Shown: piece by piece, positions 20,700-31,649 of the stretch
How the letters are laid out: each line of letters begins with the position of its first letter
Position numbering within the stretch: position 1 is the first letter of the stretch
From: Trichuris trichiura
Taxonomy: Eukaryota > Nematoda > Enoplea > Trichinellida > Trichuridae
Assembly (NCBI GenBank): GCA_037903355.1
Contig: JBAJFE010000011.1
Span: 2,613,001-2,677,000 of the forward strand
DNA: 64,000 bases
Direction of reading: 5' to 3'
Notes under the pieces: generated by a model
Databases searched by the model: none
The model's input: the letters and a program-made list of their open reading frames with translations, nothing else
What the model was told of the DNA's origin: nothing
Program-made: the position numbers and the translations under genes

Positions 20700-23091
20700 G
20701 CGTTGAATCGAGGTCCAAGAATCGCATCAAGCAATATATCAACTGGCTTTTCCGAACAGCTCCGGTGCAGACAATAGTGTGTGCCTACAGCTTTGTGGCC
20801 TTAACGTAGCCTGTCGTTTGCTGCTAAAAATTAACCCGGGTCACCGTCGACAAACACCCTCTAACGATAGCGCACGATTTTACGGACCAATACGATTGCC
20901 CAAGCTCGCGGTTTGGTCTCCAAAGGCCAAACGACGAACTCGAATTTTAAAGAAAATTTACAACACCGCCGAACCGCTTCCCTAATTCAAATGGTACAAT
21001 CTGGCTTAGCCGACGATTGGCCGACAAGTAGAGCTGCAAAGAAAACGCTCACCGCCGCCACGTCAGTTCCGAAATCATCACCGTGCCGGTGCGCGCTACC
21101 GGTACAGTATAACAAACCTATTATCAACCTGCATTCCTTAAGCACTATGCTACCGTAAGCAAACTCTACAGCCGAAAATAGCTCATGCGGCGACTACTGC
21201 AACCTGGCGCGCAACCAGGCAATGCAAAGTATGGATGTTGGAAGAAATAAAAAAGTGTAGCGCGCATAATGACGTTCAATGGCGAACAGCCGGCGGGGCG
21301 CCTCCGTGAACGTCATTGGCAAAGCAGTCTTCCCAAAATGCTTAACCTGCCGTCAGCAGTATTTGCCTCTTGAACGACGGCGGACAATATTTTCATCGTC
21401 AGAGCGAAGGTAAACAACAAGCCAAAGAAGAGAGCGACAAGCAAGGGCGACGCTTTAGTGTTCTGTACGGACAGCCTAAGGGGTTGATGCTGCAGCGGCC
21501 GGCGGCGGAGGCGAAAAAGGCGAAAGTAAAAGAAAAAATTGCATACTCAGCAAGCAACGAAAAACAAAAGGCCACACTACGAGACAACTTGCCGAACTGA
21601 GCACGGACAGCTGACTACGCGTAACGCTTCATCGACGTCCAATTGGCTTGCAAGTAGACGAGCCTGTTTGGCAAAATTGCGTCTACGGTACGAGTTCGCA
21701 GGATAGATGCGTGGCAGAACTTGTCTGCTTTTGCCGGTTACAATCTGCAAATGGAACGCCACACCAATTTTCCACCGTTCAAAAAGAGCAACCATCGAGC
21801 AAACTGACGGACGCGTCGCGGCTATCACTTTCCCCTAGCGCTTACGCGTAAACAACAATAGCTTATTCAACGCAATTTTAAAAGAAAAACTCTTCCCGAC
21901 TAGTTCAGCTCCATTTTCGCCAACTCAAAGCGCTCGCTTTGCGCCAAGCGCTTCTTTCGACAGTTAATGATTATCAGGTTATCTAGTACCGTAACCAAAG
22001 TCCGCGCTTTTGTTTCTTCAACAAATTCAACTGAAACTAGCTTGATTCGTCGGTTGAACAAAACTGTCAACTTTTTTAGCGTTTGCCGACGCTGGTGAGC
22101 TTTTATTATCCATCTTTTTTATTACGACGTGTCGGGAAATAGGTTTTGCGCCCTTTGACGACTTGTCGATGTCGCCAGAGAGCTTGGACGGAAAGCTCAT
22201 TGGCATGACAGCTGCTTACCGCCTCGGTTTCAACCGAAAATGGTTCATTATCGATTTGATCGAATAGATTCCCATTTCCGCCATCCGCGAAGTGTGCTAG
22301 TTGGGCGATTAGCCCTATTTGCTTGTCGCCACTTGAAGCCCGTCAGCAAAGCAGCCATTGCGCACTATCCAACTTTGTTCCAAAGACAATACAATGCGTA
22401 AGAGCTTTGTCATTCGCCTGTTGATCATTCTCATTGGCTATTCGCAAGAACTCCGCCGCGTTATTAGTTTCATTTCCGTCTGCCCCAACGGTGGCGGGAA
22501 TCAAAAATTTCTTTTTGCGAGAGCATGTTGACGTTAGCGATAAGCTTCATTTTTAATTCCATCAATTGTTTGTCTACTTATTGTTATCTGCCATTTCTTG
22601 CCGAGAAGGTTTCCTGCACTGCCATAGGCTACATCAAAGTTAACTTGCGTCAACGAAGTCGAAGTAGACGCTCAAAAGCAGCTTTTGTTCCTCGCTGAAA
22701 AATGTGGCCTATATTGTATAAGGCCAAAAGACTTGCTCTGCGCAAGTGACGTCTCTGTAAAATAATACCCGCCGCGCTCATGGCGCAGTACGGTGTAATG
22801 AAAAAAAAACGTGACAGCTATGGAACAGCGCAGTTCGACCTGTGGGATCCATATGGTCTCGAACATTCGCTTCCAAACGATAATTGTACTCGCGCTGTCG
22901 ATCTTTTCAACAAAAGCAACCTTGAAGGGTAGCAGTGTCGCAAAAATTCAAGTTTTCGAAAAGATTCTACCAGTCGACGCGCGCACACAGAAAATGCATC
23001 AGCGCTAAAGTAATCCGTAGAAAAAAGACAAGAAAACAGTTGGCCCTTCAGACGCCTTCTGTGGTTGTCATCAAGTTCGCTTCGTTCAAAA
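20700..23091. other. Intergenic region upstream of WDR26
   Basis: No supported gene. It contains an 11-bp inverted repeat of a CRE-like sequence (21268-21317) that could be promoter DNA for WDR26. Confidence 0.5.
21268..21317. promoter_or_regulatory. Inverted pair of CRE-like sites
   Basis: AATGACGTTCA (21268-21278) and its exact reverse complement TGAACGTCATT (21307-21317), 28 bp apart, about 0.6 kb upstream of the WDR26 first exon. TGACGT is the core of bZIP (CREB/ATF) sites. Assignment as regulatory is inference. Confidence 0.35.
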
Positions 23092-23539
23092 ATGGCCATT
23101 CGTCTTTGCTTTGCGTTCGCATTTCTTCCCTGCTCGCTATGTATAGGCTTCCTATACGCAGGTACATAGCACGACCAAACATGGCCATTGACGCTGAGTT
23201 CAATTTAAATTATTTTTAAAGTCAGCCTGTTTTTGCATAGGCATTTACTCGCCGTTCAGGCCACCAATTGCACCAGGCTTTGTGCCCTATCCGGCTCCAT
23301 GCCTACCAGGTAGCATTGGATGCCCAGCAGGTTGAACTCTTTTTAAATTTCATCCCATTCACTTTTCAACGTTCTCTTAAGGATCTCCATACCCGCCGGC
23401 CGTCTGCCCGCCGTTTGTGGGCCCAATACCACCATTTGCGCGTCATGCTTGTCTCTTACGTCGCCATTGTCCCTTTGGAACACGTTGTTGTATGACCAGG
23501 TTTGGCCGACGCTGCTTGCCAGCTCCAGCTTGGTGGTAG
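23092..23539 (+). CDS. Secreted WAP-like cysteine-rich protein
   Basis: Three exons, 23092-23161, 23241-23330 and 23382-23539, with 79-nt and 51-nt GT-AG introns, both in phase 1. The 105-residue product starts with a signal peptide (MAIRLCFAFAFLPCSLCIGF, then LYA). The mature part is Pro-rich with eight cysteines. The C-terminal part reads C-LLRRH-C-PFGTR-CC-MTRFGRR-C, the spacing of a whey acidic protein (four-disulfide core) domain: C-x5-C-x5-CC-x3-[C]-x3-C. The seventh WAP cysteine is Phe here and an extra Cys lies in the Pro-rich segment. WAP proteins are often secreted protease inhibitors or antimicrobials. Whether the altered pattern inhibits proteases is unknown. No neighbour appears related. 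Confidence 0.7.
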
Positions 23540-26500
23540 CGAACTTGTAAATACAACCAATGGAATATTCATAGCAAGCTAACGGATTCCTTTAAAATGT
23601 TTCCACACTTTTCTCCACTGTAAGTAGCAGCGATCGTTTTACATTTAGCTTTCCATAAACGCTTCGCTAAAAAGGATAAAACGATTGAAATTGCAAAGAC
23701 GCTATCTTTGACGATATAGAGCGCGCATCAACCAAGGAAACGCGTCACATTAGTCCAAGTCATGCTTTACAAAGCATCTTAATTATTAATAATTATTTCT
23801 TACAATTCGCGGATGAACTTTTTTCGTAAAAATCCCGAAATGCACCTAAGGAAAGCGAGTGTAAAGTCGTCTGTTTTCATTTATACTTTTGTACAAGTTT
23901 CCCGGGAACGACAGCGCCAATAAACAATGCTGACAGTTCTGGTGACCATTTGATTACCACTTGACGATTGCGTACCTAAAGGTCGTACATAGGAAAACGG
24001 CTGTTGCGCAGTTGTGCATATAATGAGCAGAAGATCAGCGAACCGTAATAAACTAGAACATTGAGGTGACAAGCAGCTTGGCTTGAATGAATGATGACAA
24101 TGTGATTACCTATGCGAAGCAACGTCTGTCCATATGCAGAGTACTCAAAGCGACTGATGGCAGCGAGCGGGAGGATATGACATGAGCCAGAAATTATAAA
24201 TTACATTCAAAGTTGTCAAAGCAATAAAATTTGCCCCGATGTTCTATAACAAAATGGAATAATTTGCATAAGCTAAAATAAGCTCTAGAAATGCACTTCA
24301 AATTTATTCTAACCAATAACAGAGAGCGAACTGAGATCGCAGCCGAACTATTTCTCATTGCGGTCAGTCGAAGAAAAAAAGTACCAACAGCTTTTAAACA
24401 ATACTTGAAGAGTTCAAAAAAGACTTTTCCGCATTTGGCGTTCCACTGAAAACGCGTTGACGTTGACTAAGAGTGAAGCGACTTCAGTCCTCGCTGTTCC
24501 ATTTACTAGTGTCGATGGCATGTTCGAATGGTCAAAACATCCTGCTTTAACTACTTATTAATAACTTTAAGTGCAATAGTTTGACGCTGCGTTTCGAAAT
24601 TAGCCAATAATTTTAAAATCTTCATTCTAAACAAACCATAACCCCACTGAGCTACAGGGTTTCTACCATCGTCAGGAAAACCTAAGTATTACTTCGCCGT
24701 TAAGCGTACGGCGGTATCCTGTTTACTTATTTTCAGTGAAACCATGCATATGCTTTGTTTGGAATCACGAAAAACCCGTTTAATGTAGTAACAACAATAC
24801 CGAAAGTTCAACGCCTGTTTCAACCCATCGTCAGCGTATAAAAAGAAGGAAAAGGCATTTTTTACTTTTCTACGCTGACGACGAGTCGAAAGTTGGTCTA
24901 TTTCTCTTTGCTACGTTAAAAGATTTCAAACATGAAGACTTAACATGCGAGTTGCAAAATGCTATTAGGAAAAACGAATTCCTAAAAGCAAGAATGAATC
25001 GATTTCCTTTTTTAAGTTTCAACCATATTTACGCCGAGTAGTTGTCCCACTTTATTGATAACTCGTTGCGTTTAGTTCATCTGGGAAAGATTAAACCGGT
25101 TCAACAACTTGTTAACCCATTTTGGAACATATGCGGGCCATCCCGCAATTTTCCACTTATTGTACTACTGACTTTGAAAACAAGTTAAGCAATTTTTTCT
25201 TCCACTCGTATATTAGCGTTGAGCTGAATTCAAATTGTACTTCGATTATGCGTATGAGTGTTAGTTAAAAAACAATCTATATGACTCTGGAAAACTTGGC
25301 TCTTTAGTTCGAAAGGCATTACCTTTATCTTAGCTATTATCTTTGGATGGAAATATGTGTCATCAAGTAGGAAGACGAAATAGGACATTGTTCAATCCGG
25401 AAATGTTCGCAGGACCAAGCGCTGACGCAACGTATTCTGCTGACGCGTTGTTCTTTGTTAGGTTGCATTCTTAAGCTTAAGCTGAAATGGAAGCTATGCA
25501 TCAAAGTATGAAACAGAAAACGGCCCAAAGTTACGCAAAAGCCATCTTTGGCGAAATTGCCCCCTTTACAGCACATGCTTTATGCCCAAACCGGACATGA
25601 CTGCATAGCCTACAGTCTAAGCATAATAGCACAATTCCATAAAACGTTTAGCTCGCTAGCACCCTATCAAGAAGCCAAAGTGAAATGATTCTTTCAAAAT
25701 CGGTATTTTACACTTCCGTTAACTAATGTTTGAATTTCTATAGTGTCTACAACGTATTAACAAAACGAGATGGCCCCTATTACTTTAGGAAGAATGCTAT
25801 TTCATAGTAAGAAGTTTTACGCCTACCGAGTTTGATCAAGCCAATAGCTCGACTGACTAAAAATGCTCGCAATAAGCAATAAAGCTTAAAAACTTGTGAT
25901 AACTTCTCGGTAAATTCGACGAGAGCTCAAAATCGATTACCGTGACCTTAATTTTATTAGAACTCATCAAAGTGAAGATAGTGAAAATGAAGCGCGCATC
26001 TATCCAAATGGGTCAATAACGATTGATTACTGACACAGATTTTAAATAACCGACTTGTTTGGATTGACGAAGAAACAACAGGCTGTATAGCAGCCAGTCA
26101 GCTGCTGCCCCTATCGCGCCTCTTAACTCCTTATCGATGCGTGAACATACGAGCTCTATTCATAAATTCTACCATTGATCAAAACTTTTCTGCCATAACC
26201 ATTACAACAGCAAGCTCAAGATGTGTCGAATCTGCTAGAACTGAACGGCTACGTTTTTTGAACATCTTTTCGAAAAAAACAGTTTAAAGCGAATCTGTTC
26301 AGCGAAGGAGTAACTATTAAGCTGAGTGTGCTCGGTTATCACTAGTAAAACCACGAGTTTGAAACTTTTCGAAAATGCAGGCGCACACCGTATGTTCTAG
26401 CACCTTACCTTTGAATTGAAACCTGAGTTGGGCTAAAACCTTTTGCTCAATTTGAGCAAACAACTTTTAAACAATGCCAGCGTATATTTATCTTGTTTGA

Positions 26501-27782
26501 CGAAAATATTACTACAAATTATTCGATAAACCACAGTAACGTAATAAATGATAGTCAAGCTAACAAATCCTTTACGTGGCCTTCTGCCTTCGATTAATCT
26601 GCAGACGAATAGTTACCTGCAATTGGAAACGCGTAGATGTATTGAATATTTGTAACAATTATTTATGTCGTTAAGTAAAGTCTGTGAAAAGAATTCGAGA
26701 CACTTTTATTACTTTTCTACGTTAGTCTGTTTACGTAAATTTGCTAACGCTCTTAATAATTATTGTCACATTTTGAATGCACAGAGTTGAGCAACTTGGA
26801 TTTAATTCATCGCACTAGCGAAATAGGCTAGTTGGAGCGTACTGTGCTGCCTAATAAGACTCGCACGTAGTTATATCTACATTTGTTTTCAGCCAGCATA
26901 TAACATCTGCCTTTTAGGAAACTTCAGTAAATGAGTTCCTTTACAGCAGTTATAAAGTTTAAACTATTTCCAATTCTTTGCTTGCTTATTGTTCGCAAAG
27001 CAACAATGAACTAGTGAGTTCCTAATGACACTACTGATAATGCTGCACCCTTGTTAATAAAGCGTTTAGAAAAAACGAAGTGCATTACGTCCTTCTGACG
27101 TTTTTTAATAGAAATCAGGTTTAAAATAATAGCGCCAGCGACCAAGAGCTGTTGACGCTTTTTAAATCACTTTCGTAAGGTTGAATTAGAAAACTCCACC
27201 AAGCGTTATCCAGGGGAGCAGATTGATTTGGCGCTGCAGCCTATGTAATAAATATTAATTTCAAAGTCGCTCATTACGGTTTCGCTGCACAAACTGCGTT
27301 TTTCCTGTTTGCTGCCAGTAAGTTATACTGTCACTTTGCGAAAAATGCAGGTTCGAAAGGTCCAAGTAGTCTGCAGCGAACAGCAAAAATTCTTTGTTTT
27401 TGTAAAAGAATGTAGTTTTATTGCTGTAATGAGGTAGTGAACAACATTTGAAGGTTCATGAGGATACTTATACAAGCTGTCGCCATATACATCGCTTTTT
27501 GGGCAAGAAATCCACAGTAAAGTTGTTGACTGTCATTAGAAAAGCTAGGACGGCATTAGCAAAGCAATATGACGCACGAAAGATTTATAATCGGTGTAGT
27601 TTGTCCTACAGTAAGATTAGGAGTAAAGCTAACCTGATTATTGTCAAGATTACTGTGCTATTTGCGGGCAAATAGGGAAAGAGTCCTATTTTGACTTTTT
27701 GCATTAGGTGACTGTTTCTACATGCAGATATCTTACGTTCTGATTTAGTACTTTTCAGTAAAATTTCATTTTGTCTACTTAG
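23540..27782. other. Gene-poor stretch of about 4.2 kb
   Basis: No supported gene. It contains an 11-bp perfect inverted repeat (24828-24838 and 24871-24881, GTCAGCG core) extended by A/T pairing. Unrecognised upstream exons of the gene at 27783 may lie at its right end, for example near an ATG at about 27344. Confidence 0.45.
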
Positions 27783-29153
27783 CATCTCTGACGGTGGAGA
27801 ATCTTTTGGCGTTACGTCTCATTCGTAAAATTGTTTCAGACAGTGATGTCATCGGCTTTTTTAGCCAACACATATATATGCTAAACTCAAAGGACACACT
27901 TGTACTGTCGAAGCATTCCCGTTGTCGTCTTGTCTTCATTTTTCATCCGTCCCGACGTAATCTTTGTCCTCGCTGCTCACTTCCTTTGCTTGCTGGACTA
28001 CACAAGCAGGTCATAGCTCCAGGAGCGGATCCGCCGTGCGTCGGTTGCTCGGTTTTGCTTAAGCCTTCTTGTGGTGATTATTTTAGGTAAGTCGAACCAA
28101 TTATTAACTTGTATAAAACGTTTCCTCGCCTTCCTTGGACTTGTTGACTATCGTAGATAGCCTTACTTTCACGTGACACACAATTATATCACTGAGAACG
28201 ATTTGACATAGCAACATTAACACGCGTATGACGTGATGTACGTAAATAATGGAGCAGCCATTCAAGCGTGTTGTAATACTCGTAATTCTAAGCTTAGGCT
28301 CAGCCGTGCGAAGTCAACGTACCATACCTTGTAAAACACCTTAAAACGTGCTAGGAATAATTGGCAATAGCATCCAGAATCTTTAATCGCTTAGTATTAG
28401 TACAAAACCTTTAAAAGTTTAACCTTTAATCCAGTTGTGTGAAGTAAAAAAAATTTGCAGTAGTATTGTGCGAATCGACTAATTCGTAGCGGAAGGACAA
28501 CCTTACTGACTTTCCGGTGTCATTGCCCTCGACGAACCACAATCGACCGCTGGCACCACGTAATGCCGCAACAATACAGTAGGAAGTAAAAGATGCCTTC
28601 AGGTACATATGCTGGTAGAGCAAAATTGGTTGCATAAACCCGCCTGTCGGCTAAAAATTCGCGTCACGTGAAGCCGATTTTGAAACGCTGATATCGCTTT
28701 ACAAAAGCATATGGGTCCAGATATGTTTACATACATATTAACGGTACATTACTCGAGAATAATCTGTTTCAACACGAGTGAGTGCCAAATGTTTCTAATA
28801 TACAAGGACAATTAAAACGTAGCACTAGGAAAAGTTTTTTTTTATCTATTTCAAGTATCGCCAACTCCTAGTATTTCCCGCTTCAATTCCGAACGCGTTT
28901 TCAATGGTCGTTTATTTAAACAGTTTTTTCCCTGTTTAGGACGTACAGGCCTGGCGATAGTTTGCATATAGGGATTACTGGTATTGGCAGCGCCGTTATA
29001 TCCTACGATAGAGGAAAGTTATGCGTGGACAAAGAAGGCTGGCCGGGATCTATAGTTGTCCTAACGGCCGAGCAGTTGAACATTTCGAAAGACCGCTGGA
29101 CCCGGGTACTCTCTCATCTACAGAATACGCGAAATTGGTTACATTGCAAGTAA
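27783..29153 (+). CDS. Unidentified protein with zinc-ribbon-like CxxC pair (5' end not found)
   Basis: Two exons are supported: 27783-28086, entered through a good acceptor (TTTTGTCTACTTAG), and 28940-29153, joined in phase across an 853-nt intron with a consensus donor (AG|GTAAGT). The deduced segment has an N-terminal helix (LLALRLIRKIVSDSD), a basic strand region, a CPRC-x20-CVGC pair that could bind zinc, then a beta-rich region (YRPGDSLHIGITGIGSAVIS) ending at TAA 29151. The zinc pair inside a beta-rich domain recalls OB-fold proteins such as RPA-like factors, but similarity is too weak to name it. At least one upstream exon ending in phase 1 is needed. YAE1 follows 234 bp downstream on the same strand. 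Confidence 0.55.
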
Positions 29154-29386
29154 ATACACTTAACAGTGGGAATGTAACCTTATTTTGTTATTTGCTTTTT
29201 GATTATAGAAACAACGTCTACAATTGTTTTGATTTTTTGATTACATTTCTAAATACAGTTGCTCCATCAGTGTTTGAACGGAGAACAAAGGAGGATATAG
29301 TATCGGAGTGGATAAAACGTAAAGTTGACATACTGTGGTCATTTTGCCTACTGTTTCGTTGGTGTCTATACAGAAACGGAGTTGTT

Positions 29387-30001
29387 ATGATGGCCGATGA
29401 TATGGAAGATGAATCGTCGGACGATCGTTTGCAGGATCAAAGTGACTTTATGCGTCATCAGTTGCACTTGTTTAAGCACAACTACACAACAGCTCGAGTT
29501 GACGCTGAACAAACGAGTATGCAACTTGGCTTCGAAGAAGGTTTCGATGATTATTGCCAGTTGGCTCGTCGTCTTGGAAAAGCGAACGGCGCCTTGGAAG
29601 CTCTACGCGCTGCCCGTTCAACGACCCTTAATAGGCAACGAGTCGAAGAGTTACACTCGTCAATTCAAAGTTGTTACGCAGAAATGAAAAATAGCTTAGC
29701 GAACCTTTTGCCTGAAGAGAATACTGATGACGTTGAATCAAGCGAATTCAATTTTGAATTTGCTCGTTCCTGCTTATCCTCGTTTGACGCTGTTGACATG
29801 GAACTGTTTGGCGTTGATTCTTTGCCGGAAAATCCCGGTCGATCCACGGTTAAAGTGAATCAAAACTATTCGTCGGCTAGTCGAAATGAAACCATACAAG
29901 ACCTACTTGAGCGATTCAGAATTACGACGGAATGTTTGGTTAATGCAACTTCTCAACTATTGACTTCTATCAACGTTGATGATTCCTTCTTGTTCAGCTA
30001 A
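29387..30001 (+). CDS. YAE1: YAE1 domain protein (Fe-S cluster assembly adaptor)
   Basis: A single-exon 204-residue protein. Residues around 45-80 (QLGFEEGFDDYCQLARRLGK, ANGALEAL) carry the G-x3-G pattern of the Yae1 N-terminal domain and align with animal YAE1 through the following helices. In yeast and human, Yae1 with Lto1 recruits the ribosome-recycling ATPase Rli1/ABCE1 to the cytosolic iron-sulfur targeting complex. The N-terminus is acidic (MADDMEDESSDD). Two adjacent ATGs occur at 29387 and 29390. An acceptor-like CTATACAG ends at 29372, 14 nt upstream of the start, compatible with cis or trans splicing of the leader. The short gap to the upstream gene is compatible with an operon. 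Confidence 0.75.
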   Translation: MMADDMEDESSDDRLQDQSDFMRHQLHLFKHNYTTARVDAEQTSMQLGFEEGFDDYCQLARRLGKANGALEALRAARSTTLNRQRVEELHSSIQSCYAEMKNSLANLLPEENTDDVESSEFNFEFARSCLSSFDAVDMELFGVDSLPENPGRSTVKVNQNYSSASRNETIQDLLERFRITTECLVNATSQLLTSINVDDSFLFS

Positions 30002-30391
30002 GATGGAGCATTCATTCAAAAAGTTGTTTCGCATATCGACGAGAGGAAACGTCTACAAATTGTCTTCTGTTTGTTGCACTTCTGAAGACTGCATATTAAA
30101 TCATTTGTTAAGTGTCCGTTAGCACTTCATTTCTGTTAATAGAAAATGCTTTTCCTTATTTTCAGACGCTGATACATTATCCGCTGAACGTAATAACTTG
30201 CATCAATAACTATTCTAACCGGTTAAGCCTGTCTTCCGAAGCGAACGTTGTTAATAGTACCTAAAGTGCGCGTACAGTACATACGATGATTGCAAAAACA
30301 GAATATTGAATGATTTAATGAAGAGGCAGCCGAAATAACAGTTGCACAAATGGCTGCGCTACAAGCATAATTCTACTTTTGCTACAAACGT

Positions 30392-30667
30392 CTAGCTGAA
30401 TCGTACGCGTGCACCTCGTTTCCGATAAACCGATTTGCCACACCTCTGACAGGTAGCTATGCGAAGGCGTCGTAGTGCCGCAACGCAGTTTTCGCAAAAC
30501 ATGTGCCCACATTTAAATGCTAAAATTGACACTTGATCATTAATCAAGCTTGCAAAGTCCTTCAAACATATTGTACACTTCAAAGCATCCCTAACCCGTT
30601 CTTCGTTCAGTTGACTTACAGAGTCATCACCGCCAGAAGCTTTCGACGAAGCGTCCATTGTATGCAA
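30392..30667 (-). CDS. Small RING-HC finger protein
   Basis: A 91-residue single-exon protein. The RING occupies residues 31-76: CTIC, then KCGHMFCENC, then CQRC, with C31, C34, C53, H55, C58, C61, C73 and C76 as the eight ligands in C3HC4 order. The N-terminal 30 residues are Ser/Asp-rich and probably disordered, and the short C-terminus is basic (YRKRGARVRFS). A RING of this size is most like small RNF4/SLX8-type or similar E3 ubiquitin ligases, but no SUMO-interacting motif is obvious. Start could be codon 1 or Met 4. Transcribed convergently toward YAE1. Confidence 0.75.
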   Translation of the reverse strand: MHTMDASSKASGGDDSVSQLNEERVRDALKCTICLKDFASLINDQVSILAFKCGHMFCENCVAALRRLRIATCQRCGKSVYRKRGARVRFS

Positions 30668-31649
30668 TGAAAAACAGAAACGACAACACTATATCGTCCA
30701 TGACAATATTTAAGGGACACTTTAAAAATTAAGCTGCTTAAAGAAAAGCAGGTTCCTTCTATCCCGCACTGATGGCATACTGTAAGTAAGCTTTTTAATT
30801 ACGAAAGTAAAGTCTGAAGCAACATCGATTCTTTAAAAACGAGCCTACACAGCGGCATGTTTCAATCAACCGCCCTGCCACAGTTGGAAAGGCCACTTTT
30901 GTTACAGCGCTGTTAATGAGCTTGTAAATGAAATGTTTTTAAGATAAACTGATCCCCTGCGTGGGTGCTTCATTATGGGCAGAGGGACTTGGCGTTGTTT
31001 ACAGCTTAAACACTCGGCTTTGCAATCAAGATTAGCAAGCGCATCTGGCATTCGTTAGACGGCTATTTTGCTAGCATAGGTGCAGCTGTAGGCGAACTCT
31101 GAACTAACAGTTTCTCAGATTTTGCTAACTCTTTTTGCCTATGAGAATGGGCAACACGGGTGAACATTATTTAAAAGGAGAATGCTGTTTCCTTTTCATG
31201 CAAACACGTAAGCAAAGAGCTGTCAAGCTGCTCTACCAAGAAAAACGGTCGAAACTATGGTAACCAAACATGTCATGCATAAACGTAACAAAACTACTTG
31301 ATCCAACTTACAACTTACTACGGCGACGCAAAAATTCTACACAGGCGATAAGACGGCGTCTTGACCAAATTTAGCAAGTAATGTCGTCCCATTTACGCTG
31401 CATAAAATAACCCATTTATTGTTGCTAAATTTTATTGCATAATACATATTTCTGTTAGACACCCTGAATTGACGAACGGAATAAACTCCATTTAGTGCCT
31501 TGTTCTTCCTTATGCAACGGATAAATTTGAATTTTATGAACCGTTAAGCACCGAATGATTAGCTAATTTAAATGTGCTAAAAAAGCGGACATTAACGCCA
31601 CGTTTATATTTGACCTTTTTTCTCTAACTGTGAATGTACTGCTTCTTGT
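30668..31649. other. Intergenic, nothing recognised
   Basis: No open frame with domain, signal or splice support was seen. Confidence 0.5.
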
